From Bacteroidales bacterium (lineage in GTDB: Bacteria > Bacteroidota > Bacteroidia > Bacteroidales > Lentimicrobiaceae), in the NCBI GenBank assembly GCA_016788045.1, contig JAEUTG010000053.1, positions 1 through 56,941 on the forward strand: DNA of 56,941 nucleotides, read 5' to 3'. Both the position numbers and the translations under genes were made by a program. This document shows, piece by piece, positions 50,001 through 56,941 of the stretch. The notes below the pieces were generated by a model. That model was not told the DNA's origin. It did not search any database and saw only the letters and a program-made list of their open reading frames with translations. Every line of letters starts with the position of its first letter. Position 1 is the first letter of the stretch.

Positions 50001-51575
50001 TGTATCGGCCGGGCCGAGCAGACCGGTCATGGCTGTGCCGATTTCAACTCCGTTGGCTTTAAAGGTCACGGTTTTTTCCTGAGTCAGTGTTCCATAGTTC
50101 TGGATTTTGGCCGAAAGCTGTGGAACATCACCGACAAAAAGGGTAGGCAGGCTGCATTTCAGGTCGAGTACTGCGAAATCATCGGTCACCGGGGTAACAC
50201 AGGAGATATAAGCCACCCAACCCGGGGTATTTTCCCATTGCGGGCCTTTGAAACGGATAGTCAGTGTGCCGCTCACATTCAAGGCATTGACTTCTCCCGG
50301 GCTGTTTGTTCCGAACCAGGTACCCATCAATGGCGCCAGGGTATCGGGCCCGTTGTAGATGCTGAAGCCCCCCCAGCTGGCATCGAATTCAAGAAAGGTA
50401 AGCCTGATACGGTCGCCTGGGTTGGCCGGGAACAGGGTGGTAACGGCATTGTCGAAATCACCGAAATTGCCGTCAAGTCCGCCCGAATCGGTAAACGTAG
50501 CACCACAGCTTGTAATGGTCTGCATGCCGGTAGAAGGCATCGTGTAAACTGTTCCCAGGTTGTAGATGGTTTTTTCACTGGTATTGTTTTCAGGACGCGG
50601 ATCCCCTGCGGCACTGACAGAAGCAGCAATCTGGTAAGGACCGGGAGCAGAAAAGCCTGCTGGCGTTGTGAATGTATAGGTACCTATCTGATTGGCATTC
50701 AAAGTGAAAGAGCCAACATTTTCTGAGACAGCAGATCCACCGTTGATTGAATAACTTACATTAAACCCCGTCACCGGAATGGTTCCTTCATTTTTCAGGG
50801 ATACACTTACCTGTTCTGCTGCGGTGAGGCCAGGAGCCGTAACCGGAGAATCAATACTCAGCAGGGCAAGGTCATTGTCCATCCCTTCGCCGTAGAGCGC
50901 AAAGGCAAGGTTCATGTCGCCCCAGGTTATGAAGGAAGCCGGAGTCCAGTCGGTAAATCCGGTACCAAAACCATCCCCGGGATTTTTCCAGTGGTATTCG
51001 GCTTCGATGGTCACATCCACATGGGTGCACCAGCCCCACTGTCCGGTGACATTGTTGTCGCTGACTGCCTGAACACCAATCCAGTAGTGACCTTCTGTAA
51101 AGGTGAGCGCTGAGGGCAGCATTATCTCGTACTTTGTAAGGTGCACACCGGCATCAAGCAAAAGTTCATTGTAACCGGTCAAACCGTTCAGGGTGTGAAT
51201 TTCGGAGCCGGGCATTCCACCATTGTCTTCATAGAAAATGAGGTTGAGCGCTTCGATGGCGGTTCCGGTCCAGGCAAAGTAGGCGCCTGCCAGATCCACA
51301 TAACTCACCTCCCAGGTTTCTCCTGCGGGTACGATAAAATCATCGGCGGCATACGTGGTATTGGCTGCAGAACCGGGATCGGTAAAATGGTGACTTGACA
51401 TAAAGCCATCTCCGATCTGATCGAGCTGATCATACAACACCCCACCATTCCGGTTGGCCGGAGCCTGATGGGTTTTGATTCCTGTCCCGAAAAACGTCCC
51501 CTGACTGAATCCGGGCACCGACAACATGACAAAAACACAGAGGATAAACAGCCTGTTCCTGGTCAACTTTTTCAT
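47037..51575 (-). CDS. giant secreted multidomain protein with T9SS sorting domain
   Basis: A 1512-residue protein with a signal peptide (FILCVFVMLSVPGFSQ). After an N-terminal beta-rich region, CARDB-like domains appear (ALLSIDSPVTAPGLTAAEQV at about 225; FAVLDLKCSLPTLFVGDVPQ at about 470). A CUB-like domain spans about 345-465 (FDASWGGFSIYNGPD). Two carboxypeptidase-regulatory-like domains follow at about 1020-1190 (GGNPIEGAKVMIDDLKITAY; ADAVITLTGYSNFNTTS). The end (about 1440-1512) is the Por/T9SS type A sorting domain: LLVYPNPAAGVVTISGAENA, VYGMDGRVC, LVRGPYMLTIRQGDEVKRQK. It is carried across the outer membrane by T9SS and attached or released; no catalytic motif is evident, so adhesion or glycan binding is likely. 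Confidence 0.9.
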   Translation of the reverse strand: MKKLTRNRLFILCVFVMLSVPGFSQGTFFGTGIKTHQAPANRNGGVLYDQLDQIGDGFMSSHHFTDPGSAANTTYAADDFIVPAGETWEVSYVDLAGAYFAWTGTAIEALNLIFYEDNGGMPGSEIHTLNGLTGYNELLLDAGVHLTKYEIMLPSALTFTEGHYWIGVQAVSDNNVTGQWGWCTHVDVTIEAEYHWKNPGDGFGTGFTDWTPASFITWGDMNLAFALYGEGMDNDLALLSIDSPVTAPGLTAAEQVSVSLKNEGTIPVTGFNVSYSINGGSAVSENVGSFTLNANQIGTYTFTTPAGFSAPGPYQIAASVSAAGDPRPENNTSEKTIYNLGTVYTMPSTGMQTITSCGATFTDSGGLDGNFGDFDNAVTTLFPANPGDRIRLTFLEFDASWGGFSIYNGPDTLAPLMGTWFGTNSPGEVNALNVSGTLTIRFKGPQWENTPGWVAYISCVTPVTDDFAVLDLKCSLPTLFVGDVPQLSAKIQNYGTLTQEKTVTFKANGVEIGTAMTGLLGPADTTWVSVAWAPEVDGDYILEASIPEDLGADQNNFAFLEAHVFPFGAFYEDFEAGVFPPENWRHGGGWALSTDPFSGNYNANCFVAYNKSDTLISPRLSVEPDGILTFAAKTTMWWPGNLDLYWFDESARTWSFVQNVPLNIFSYDLIDVDLSAFSGIGRIGFFVNVTDPYAFSGSVHIDQVIGSGITVYSDNYDLKAKELAGNDFYNVNEPLSFTFTIRNDGLMDVPAGVYTVRLMQDGPVPAELASVTGNAIASHEVQTYNFDITLTSVDQFPIHAIVDYSADEYLLNNTSPQIILHGLAGASEAIRVGEDVIYANWPIEFTTKKSLSETIYTHEEINRTGVIFGIGYDYFFAKDELSAPVRIWMGETDTLNLMTWIPATEMTLVFDGLLDIAKGRHSVYIPFHTPFNYSDATKNLIILTERVGDHSHPDQFYLGYGSMYMSTLVTASDVAIPDPFDPPLTGGMSTNINPNIRFVFNDNLGLASGTVSEAGGNPIEGAKVMIDDLKITAYTDASGNYEMPYVPAGEYNATADKFAYLPVTQPLGVSNGNTTDLDFTLGLLELISITGNITGDNDPGTGIADAVITLTGYSNFNTTSNSGGDFTIQDVYSFQTYQLTIDADGYDVYTDQVVVSDSDLDLGDIVLTETMLIPFAVMAQPGMDQADIHWSVPSESAQTVLAFDDGVNENGYAGEPNEEVWLGNYFPIEEVTTITGFELYWASYGLSTQQLMRLDVFDDQNKIVVSSEPFMSGLDEWLHIDIPNITLQGDYYVMISWSGLFTQSTFLAFDTTDVTPDYAYYRYPNGNFQLLSNLTGQQGTFLIHANAMTEPGDRISGRSVNSYNISMGTLDDIVNAESWPLLNEEPLMTNTFTDLNWPPMVSGKYVYAVKALYTNGESELSFSNILNFVYVSNSYVAAPELLVYPNPAAGVVTISGAENAELVVYGMDGRVCLTGMIDSDTYRLDVSRLVRGPYMLTIRQGDEVKRQKLLVN

Positions 51576-51604
51576 TTGCTTATTTTTGGTTAATAAAATC
51601 TGGA

Positions 51605-51799
51605 TTATCTCACCGGCTTTTCTTCCGGATGTTCACTGATGGTCTCCTTGCCGGCATTCCCGCTTTCAGGCTTTGGTTCTTTGGGCGAAACCAGTTTCAG
51701 GATTTTCGACAATGCGGCATTTTCGCTGTTGAGCTGTTCTTTCAATTGCTGCAACTGCTTCTCAAGCGGATTTGATTTTTTACCCTTTGCGGATTCCAT
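51605..51799 (-). CDS. small coiled-coil protein
   Basis: 64 residues from an ATG at 51797-51799. Residues about 12-40 (LEKQLQQLKEQLNSENAALS) form an obvious heptad coiled coil; the tail is rich in Pro, Glu and Lys. No signal peptide or known family. It lies 29 nt upstream of the T9SS cargo gene on the same strand and may be co-transcribed. The size and low complexity leave some doubt that it is a gene, although the frame and composition agree with a real protein. Confidence 0.5.
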   Translation of the reverse strand: MESAKGKKSNPLEKQLQQLKEQLNSENAALSKILKLVSPKEPKPESGNAGKETISEHPEEKPVR

Positions 51800-52221
51800 A
51801 AAAAGCCGGATTATTCAATGCGGCAAAATTCGGCGCATTGGGCTGCGTTACCAAATATATCAGACCCACAAAAAAGCTACAGACGAAAAAAGGGAGGGAA
51901 TAAAAATGCTACAGAAGATATATCTGTTTGTTTATAAAAAACTTACCAGACAATAATCGTAGTATTTTCGGGGAAGGTGTACTTCCTGAAGGAATTGGAA
52001 TTGTGTTAAAACATGCATAAAAATCATCAAAACCCAACCGGATAAACAAATAGAAGCAGGACGCTATTTCTTGATTATCTGAAGATCAAAAACAGCAGTT
52101 ATTCATCAAACAGCTACGCTGGATAATCAGATCCCGGTACTTATTCAATTTCTATTGACAAATCAGAATAGTAATGCAGTTTAATTTGGTAATTAATTAA
52201 AATTTTCGTCAATTTGCACTT
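51800..52221. other. AT-rich intergenic region, no gene seen
   Basis: Part of the 540-bp gap before the ATPase gene. No frame with recognisable similarity. At its right end TTTG (52185-52188) and TCAATTTG (52211-52218) with a 22-nt spacer form a weak promoter match for the ATPase gene. Confidence 0.4.
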
Positions 52222-52258
52222 CCGAAACCATCATTTCGGAACTCATCGTTTCGGAATC
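52222..52258 (+). promoter_or_regulatory. palindrome plus third half-site, candidate operator
   Basis: TTCCGAAA (52222-52229) is inverted as TTTCGGAA (52236-52243) across CCATCA, and the same TTTCGGAA recurs at 52251-52258, 15 nt further on. The array lies just after the weak promoter match and about 80 nt before the ATG of the ATPase gene, where a repressor or an mRNA hairpin could act. Confidence 0.6.
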
Positions 52259-52339
52259 GGAAAACCGGGAATCGCTGTCTCAAAGATTACCCCTATTTCC
52301 TTAAGAGCAAAAGACCGTTTTTAATTCAACTCAGGCTTT

Positions 52340-53659
52340 ATGAAATTCTACAACCGGGAACAAGAGATTACCAGGCTTCTTGAGATTCAGGCCAGCTCTG
52401 CAGATAATGCACAATTTACTGTTGTAACCGGAAGGCGCAGGGTCGGCAAAACACAACTGCTTCTTAAAGCTACAGAAGGCTCTCCAACGCTCTATTTTTT
52501 CGTTTCGCGCAAAGCTGAGCTGTTTCTTTGTGAAGATTTTCAACAGGAAATCTCAGATAAACTTCAGATACCGATTCTGGGCAATGTAGGCGGATTTGGC
52601 CAGGTGTTCAGATTTCTTATGCAACTTTCAGCTACCCGGAATTTCAACCTGATCATTGATGAGTTTCAGGAGTTTCTGAATATTAATCCTTCAGTTTACA
52701 GCGACATGCAACGCGACTGGGATATGCTGAAAGGCCAAAGCCGTATGAATCTTCTTGTCTGCGGTTCTGTTCATTCACTTATGCACAGGATTTTTGAAGA
52801 CTATAATGCACCCCTGTTTGGCCGTGCTACAGGGTTTATAAAAGTAAAGCCTTTCGGCGTGTCGGTTCTTAAAGCAATCATTGATGAAAACAATCCGGGT
52901 TATGCTGCAGAGGATTTGCTGGCTTTGTATGCATTTTCCGGAGGAGTAGCCAAATACGTTCAGCTTTTTGTTGACAACAAGGCCCTCACCCGTGATCGTA
53001 TGCTTGACCTGATGATAAGAGAGGATTCTGCCTTTATTATGGATGGGAAAAACATGCTGATTGAAGAATTCGGCAAGGATTATGCAGTCTATTTTACCAT
53101 CCTGTCGGCAATTGCCCGCGGAGACAATACACGGAGCAAAATTGAAGCTGTTGCAGGCAGGGAAGTCGGAGGGTATCTTACACGTATGGAACACGACTAC
53201 GGCCTGCTGACGAAAAGTTTACCGGTTTTTGCCAGATCGGAGACCAAAAACATCCGTTATGGGATTGAAGATAATTTTTTAACGTTTTGGTTCAGGTTTA
53301 TTTACAAGTACAGCCATATTATTGAAATAAACCAGTTCAATGAACTGCGGAAAATTATTGACCGGGATTACTCCACCTACAGCGGCCGGGTGCTGGAAAA
53401 ATATTTTCGCGATAAGTTCATTGAACAGGGCGGCATTACCAGAATTGGTGGGTATTGGGACAAGGCAGGGAAAAGCGAAATAGATCTGGTTGTACTTAAC
53501 GAAACAGAGAAGAAAGCCCAGATTATTGAAATAAAACGCAACGCACAGCAAATCCGGTATAACCTGCTGAAAGAGAAGGCTGCTGAAATGATGCTGAGTA
53601 CCCGGGAACTGAAAAACTACGAAATTGAGTATAAGGGACTTTCAATGGATGATATGTAA
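52340..53659 (+). CDS. DUF234-type ATPase (ATPase_2 plus nuclease-like domain)
   Basis: A 439-residue protein. The N-terminal STAND-like ATPase has the lead FYNREQEITRLLEIQ, Walker A VVTGRRRVGKTQLL (residues 28-41) and Walker B NLIIDEFQEFLNI. FGRATGFIKVKPFGVSVLKA and ALYAFSGGVAKYVQLFVDN are typical of this family. After a winged-helix-like region (RGDNTRSKIEAVAGREVGGY, LTRMEHDYGLL) comes the DUF234 domain with WFRFIYKYSHIIE. A PD-(D/E)xK-like core follows: KSEIDLVVLNETEKKAQIIE, with the IEIKR ending. These ATPases are common in archaea and anaerobic bacteria, and their function is unknown; a defence or toxin role has been suggested for the wider group. It is transcribed alone. Confidence 0.9.
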   Translation: MKFYNREQEITRLLEIQASSADNAQFTVVTGRRRVGKTQLLLKATEGSPTLYFFVSRKAELFLCEDFQQEISDKLQIPILGNVGGFGQVFRFLMQLSATRNFNLIIDEFQEFLNINPSVYSDMQRDWDMLKGQSRMNLLVCGSVHSLMHRIFEDYNAPLFGRATGFIKVKPFGVSVLKAIIDENNPGYAAEDLLALYAFSGGVAKYVQLFVDNKALTRDRMLDLMIREDSAFIMDGKNMLIEEFGKDYAVYFTILSAIARGDNTRSKIEAVAGREVGGYLTRMEHDYGLLTKSLPVFARSETKNIRYGIEDNFLTFWFRFIYKYSHIIEINQFNELRKIIDRDYSTYSGRVLEKYFRDKFIEQGGITRIGGYWDKAGKSEIDLVVLNETEKKAQIIEIKRNAQQIRYNLLKEKAAEMMLSTRELKNYEIEYKGLSMDDM

Positions 53660-53795
53660 TTCTCATTGAAACTTGCCAATTGAGCCCCGATAATCAAAAA
53701 AATCAGCGGCCGCCGGCAACATGGGATAATCCGTGACGTTTAACCGGATAGAACCAGGACTTACCACATAATAAGGAAAGAAATTGATAACTCAA

Positions 53796-55565
53796 CTACA
53801 GTTGCTGCAGCAAGGAAACCAGGTTTTCATCCCGCGTTATGTCCATCTTTTTCCTCAGCCGTGCCCGGGCCACCTGAATGCTCTTCACCGACTGGAAGGT
53901 AATGGCCGAGATATCCTTGGTGGTCATGTTCAGTCGGAGAAACGCACACAATTTGGTTTCGTTCGGGGTAAGGTCAGGATATTGTTCACTGAGTTTCTGA
54001 TAGAAATCCTTGTGAACCTGCTGAAACCTGACTTCAAATTCGCCCCACACGGTGTTGTCGATGTTCGATTTCATCTCTTTCACAATATCCTGCATCCACA
54101 CCTTATTCTCCGGAAGCAGGAGGGGCTTCAGTGCCAGCAGTTTTTCGGTGATCGAACCGATGAATTCATTCTTTTTCAGCAGGTACATCACATGGGTAGC
54201 CAGTTCCTTGTTTCGGAATTCCAGCTCCAGTTCCAGGTTTTGCTTTTCGAGTAAAAGATTCTGCTTTTCAAGATTCAGGTTTTTGCTTTCCAGTTCAAGA
54301 CCGGCCTGCAGCAGTGTTGCCTGCCTGATCCGGATGCGCTGATTCCGGTTGAGCAACAGCACAATGATGAAAGAAAACAGCAACAAGCCTGCCACAATGA
54401 GATATATTAATGACTTACGCTCTTTCTTCGCCAGCAGTATCTCCTGCCGGAGTTCGCTTTCTTTCCGTTGCTTTTCATACTGATACTGCAACTCGAGGCG
54501 GGCGGTATTCTCTATCTGTTCACTGTTGATGATGCTGTCGTTCAATTGTTTGAATAACTTATGCATGGTAAGGGCGTCTTTGTCACGGCCCACCTTTTCA
54601 TACGCCATGTTGAGGAAGTTCGCCGCTTTCATCTGAGACCGGATATTCCCGGCCCGACGGCTGAAGTCCAGCGCCTTGTCAAGAACTTCAATGGCCTTGC
54701 TATAATCTCCGGTCAGGTAATAGTAATCTCCCAGATTGTTGTACACCTGGGCCATACCGGCAGTGTCAGCCAGATTGCTGCGGATTGCGAGACACCTGTT
54801 GTAGTAATCGAATGCCCGCTCAAAATCCTTCTTTTCTTTAAATACAATGCCGAGGTTGTTGTAGAGCACCCCATAATAGACCGCATTGTTGATCTTTCTG
54901 TTCATTTCAAGCGCTTTCTCGAAATTCAGCTGCGCCTTTTCAAAATCACGGCTGCTCAGGTAAGCCCCTCCCATATTGATGTAAATAATCAGGCGCTTGT
55001 CATCAACCGGATATTTCGGGTCTGTCGCCGCAAGCCGGTTAATCTGATCCAGTGCTTTGCCGTAATACTCCAGCGCCTTGACATTGTTTTCAAGGTTAAA
55101 ATAAGTCGTTCCGATGGTAACATACGTGTTGGAATACCGGATCATTACCGATCGGATGTCATGATCTTCGGCCGCCTCCGCATCAAGCAGATTCAGTATC
55201 TTAAAATAATAATCCAGCGAAATGGAATAATTACCACTCCCGGAAAACAAGAGGGCAAATTGTCCGTAAATTGCAGGGAGGTGTCTGGTGTAACCCGTCT
55301 TTCCGGAAAGTACAAGCGCCTTGTTCAGATACACCAGCACTGAATCGGGGCTGTTTTTCAGCCTGAAGTGTTCACCGGCAATCTGGCCGAAGATGCTGAT
55401 TGACGCGGTATCGGTTACGTTCTTTCCGAGTGCTGATTTGAGACTGTCGAGCCGCGAAGAGGCAAAAAGGCTGCTGGTTATTGCAAAAACCAGCAATACC
55501 GTCATCGCCCATGATCGTTTATCCTGGTTAAGGCAAGCCGGAAGAAAAAAGGTTTCTTTTATCAT
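53796..55565 (-). CDS. TPR protein with LuxR-like C-terminal helix-turn-helix
   Basis: 589 residues from the ATG at 55563-55565. A signal segment (WAMTVLLVFAITSSLFASSR) starts the protein. Periplasmic TPR repeats run from about 60 to 360 (YGVLYNNLGIVFKEKKDFER, MAQVYNNLGDYYYLTGDYSK). A TM helix (about 385-405, LIYLIVAGLLLFSFIIVLLL) is followed by a Leu/Glu/Lys coiled coil (NLEKQNLLLEKQNLELELEF). The cytoplasmic end is a LuxR-like HTH: YPDLTPNETKLCAFLRLNMT, TKDISAITFQSVKSIQVARA. It is a one-component membrane regulator of the Bacteroidota type, sensing outside and binding DNA inside. The ligand is unknown. It is divergent from the AlkD-like gene with a 231-nt gap. Confidence 0.88.
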   Translation of the reverse strand: MIKETFFLPACLNQDKRSWAMTVLLVFAITSSLFASSRLDSLKSALGKNVTDTASISIFGQIAGEHFRLKNSPDSVLVYLNKALVLSGKTGYTRHLPAIYGQFALLFSGSGNYSISLDYYFKILNLLDAEAAEDHDIRSVMIRYSNTYVTIGTTYFNLENNVKALEYYGKALDQINRLAATDPKYPVDDKRLIIYINMGGAYLSSRDFEKAQLNFEKALEMNRKINNAVYYGVLYNNLGIVFKEKKDFERAFDYYNRCLAIRSNLADTAGMAQVYNNLGDYYYLTGDYSKAIEVLDKALDFSRRAGNIRSQMKAANFLNMAYEKVGRDKDALTMHKLFKQLNDSIINSEQIENTARLELQYQYEKQRKESELRQEILLAKKERKSLIYLIVAGLLLFSFIIVLLLNRNQRIRIRQATLLQAGLELESKNLNLEKQNLLLEKQNLELELEFRNKELATHVMYLLKKNEFIGSITEKLLALKPLLLPENKVWMQDIVKEMKSNIDNTVWGEFEVRFQQVHKDFYQKLSEQYPDLTPNETKLCAFLRLNMTTKDISAITFQSVKSIQVARARLRKKMDITRDENLVSLLQQL

Positions 55566-55796
55566 TGAATTCGTCGTCAGCCCTAACAAAGTTAGGCAAT
55601 TAACCTGAAACTCCGAATGATTCGCATATGATCAGAACCAAATCTCAGGAGAATACATTAATTCTGTCCGCTTAACCATGAAAAGCTGTTAGTTTTCTTA
55701 ATTTTGACCAGAAGACTGTTAAACTTCAGCCAACACTGAACATTTGAAGTTTAAACAGCCCCCTTTTTCACTGCAATTCCTTCAAAACCCCATCCT

Positions 55797-56513
55797 ATGA
55801 CGCCTCAGGAACTTAGCAATCACCTCATTGGCTATTGCCGGACAAATGCCAACCCCGAACTCGTAAAGAAATATTCCCGCTATTTCAAGGAAGGCGTTTA
55901 CAATGCCTGGGGACTGAGCCAGGCTCTGATGGATGCGAAGAAGGCTGAATTGAAAAAATCGGGCGAAATTACGGTTGATCTGGCCTTTGAAACAGCACCC
56001 CTTCTGATGAAGAGCGGGAAGTACGAAGAAACCTCCTTCGCTCTGATCCTGATCAGCATCGTAAAGGAGAAACTGACGAGATCAGATTTCAAAAGGCTGG
56101 AAAGCTGGTTTGAGATTGGAATTGCCAACTGGGCCCATGCCGATTACCTCGGAATGTTCTTTCTGCCTGAAATAATGAAACAGGGACTGGTTGACAAGCA
56201 CGATTTTACCGGCTGGATAATCTCCCCCTATAAATTTCAGCGTCGCTGTGTGCCTGTAACTTTTATCAAATTATTGAAAACCGGAGTTCCTTTTCAGGAA
56301 CTGTTCACCTTTCTTGAGCCGCTTATGAGCGATCCTGAACGTGAAGTACACCAGGGCATGGGCTGGTTTCTGCGCGAAGCCTGGAAAATAAAACCCGAAG
56401 AAACCGAAGCCTTCCTGCTGAAATGGAAAGACACCGCACCCCGCCTGATTTTTCAGTATGCCTGTGAGAAGATGAAGCCCGAAGAGAAACTAAGGTTCAG
56501 AAAAGCAAAGTAA
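55797..56513 (+). CDS. AlkD-like DNA alkylation repair protein (HEAT-like)
   Basis: A 238-residue all-helical protein of the AlkC/AlkD superfamily. The order of helices (LVKKYSRYFKEGVYNAWGLS; RSDFKRLESWFEIGIANWAH; FQRRCVPVTFIKLL; DPEREVHQGMGWFLREAWKI) follows the family. The segment ANWAHADYLGMFFLPEIM contains the Trp and Asp used by AlkD at the DNA face, and RRCVPVTFI matches the usual RR-A-V motif. It should excise or hold alkylated bases such as N3- or N7-alkylpurines. It has no close partner. The repeat region begins 28 nt after its stop. Confidence 0.85.
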   Translation: MTPQELSNHLIGYCRTNANPELVKKYSRYFKEGVYNAWGLSQALMDAKKAELKKSGEITVDLAFETAPLLMKSGKYEETSFALILISIVKEKLTRSDFKRLESWFEIGIANWAHADYLGMFFLPEIMKQGLVDKHDFTGWIISPYKFQRRCVPVTFIKLLKTGVPFQELFTFLEPLMSDPEREVHQGMGWFLREAWKIKPEETEAFLLKWKDTAPRLIFQYACEKMKPEEKLRFRKAK

Positions 56514-56540
56514 GTGGAAGAAGGGGCGGGGGACAAGCTC

Positions 56541-56583
56541 AAAGTAAAAAGTAAAAAGTAAAAAGTAAAAAAAAGTAAAAAGT
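56541..56583. repeat. heptamer tandem repeat (AGTAAAA)n
   Basis: Five to six copies of AGTAAAA, with one unit lengthened to AGTAAAAAAA, directly after the AlkD-like gene. The same heptamer on the other strand occurs at 46991-47025. Such short pure repeats are prone to slippage. Confidence 0.85.
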
Positions 56584-56587
56584 CTGC

Positions 56588-56862
56588 CCGGTTGGCGCGC
56601 GTCTTATTTTCTGACGCACGCCCCCCACCCCCTGATGCGTGCCCCCTGGCCATTTCCCTGCTTCATGGTCCATGGCACGCGCCGGGAGGCGCACCCTAGC
56701 CCGGATTTGACCGGTTGGCGCGCGTCTTATTTTCTGACGAGCCCCCCCCCGCTCTCTTAGGCTTGCTCCCTGGCGTTTTTCAAATTCATGGCCCATGGCA
56801 CGCACCGGGAGGCGCACCCTAGCCCGGATTTGACCGGTTGGCGCGCGTCTTATTTTCTGACG
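56588..56862. repeat. repeat/spacer array: 77-bp repeats, 46-bp spacers, 123-bp period
   Basis: Two full 77-bp repeats lie at 56663-56739 and 56786-56862 (2 mismatches between them). A 29-bp partial copy (the last 29 bases of the unit) lies at 56588-56616. Spacers 56617-56662 and 56740-56785 are both 46 bp and largely different from one another, though both begin with a C-run and contain a CCTGGC. Each repeat contains GCGCCGGGAGGCGC (or its one-base variant), a small hairpin. The period of 123 is a multiple of three, so the minus strand stays open through the array; I do not regard that frame as a gene. Confidence 0.85.
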
Positions 56863-56941
56863 AGCGCCCCCACAGCGCAACTGCGTCGGGCATGGCAAGA
56901 TACTGGCTGGAAGGGGAGATCCCCGGGGGCGCCGGCGCACT
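56863..56941. other. right edge of window, no gene seen
   Basis: After the second full repeat the sequence diverges (AGCGCCCCCACAGCGCAACT) and is GC-rich to the end. No start codon or family similarity is clear. If the window edge is a contig end, the repeat array may be the reason assembly stopped here. Confidence 0.3.

Noticed and set aside
49818..50726. 302-codon open frame on the plus strand
   Set aside because: It lies wholly antisense to the T9SS cargo gene, whose domains are clear. The translation is Arg/Cys/Gly-rich and shows no family pattern.
54561..55343. 260-codon open frame on the plus strand
   Set aside because: Antisense to the TPR-LuxR gene. The apparent hydrophobic pattern is the mirror of TPR codons.
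56588..56862. CRISPR array
   Set aside because: Repeats of 77 bp are far longer than CRISPR repeats, the two spacers share partial similarity, and no cas gene is present.
56539..56940. 133-codon minus-strand frame with repeated QKIRRAPTGQIRARVRLP
   Set aside because: It stays open only because the repeat period (123) is a multiple of three. Composition is extremely Arg/Pro/Gly-rich and conserved/variable blocks follow DNA repeat limits, not protein domains.

Overview
The window is a chromosomal stretch of a member of the Bacteroidota, probably an anaerobic or micro-aerobic Bacteroidales-like organism. The evidence is a SusC/SusD pair, a giant secreted protein with a type IX secretion (T9SS) sorting domain, a Nudix-type sugar regulator, ECF sigma with anti-sigma/barrel architecture, TPR-histidine kinase and TPR-LuxR regulators, and several TAnnTTTG promoter boxes, the Bacteroidota -7 element. 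No rRNA, tRNA, CRISPR array, intact IS element or prophage was seen. GC content looks close to 50 percent, apart from an AT-rich island at 370-1720.

Layout. (1) 1-1956: the 3' end of an unrecognised gene, then an AT-rich accessory cassette on the minus strand. It holds an orphan Rhs C-terminal tip with a small membrane protein abutting it (candidate toxin/immunity pair), and it is flanked by two 78-bp direct repeats. (2) 1957-11959: cell-surface glycan genes (a GT-C-like membrane protein with a jelly-roll tail, a GT39 ArnT-like transferase overlapping a GtrB/DPM-like GT2, and another GT39) interleaved with an ArsC-like reductase, fumarase FumC and a methyltransferase. A decayed C-terminal remnant of a further GT39 gene follows. 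(3) 12062-26543: a carbohydrate utilisation locus. A minus-strand operon (GPH/MFS transporter, GH94 phosphorylase, GH3 beta-glucosidase, DUF418 protein, SMP-30 lactonase) sits behind a Nudix/winged-helix regulator, and the SusC-SusD pair diverges from it. Together these suggest uptake of a beta-linked oligosaccharide followed by phosphorolytic and hydrolytic breakdown. (4) 26778-31252: ABC exporter, S4 RNA-binding protein, BASS-type symporter, PlsC-like acyltransferase. (5) 31295-34240: ECF sigma factor plus a membrane-anchored barrel protein, divergent from a lipoprotein with a His/Gly-rich metal-binding-like linker. (6) 34412-37846: a compact thiol-redox island: DsrE lipoprotein facing an operon of OsmC, atypical thioredoxin-like protein, TrxB, membrane-anchored thioredoxin and exported DUF302 protein. 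(7) 38408-46837: NTF2-like lipoprotein, large GH38-type glycosidase, Crp/Fnr regulator, small membrane protein, TPR histidine kinase, PrsW-like protease. (8) 47037-56513: T9SS cargo protein, small coiled-coil protein, DUF234-type ATPase with a palindromic upstream region, TPR-LuxR regulator and an AlkD-like protein. (9) 56514-56941: heptamer repeats and a 123-bp-period repeat/spacer array that runs to the window edge.

The strongest candidates for undescribed biology are the repeat-flanked Rhs tip/immunity cassette, the OsmC-TrxB-Trx-DUF302/DsrE redox island with its CX6C thioredoxin-like member, the sigma/His-rich lipoprotein locus, and the 77-bp repeat plus 46-bp spacer array at the right end. 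Functional names rest on motifs read by eye. No database search was possible.
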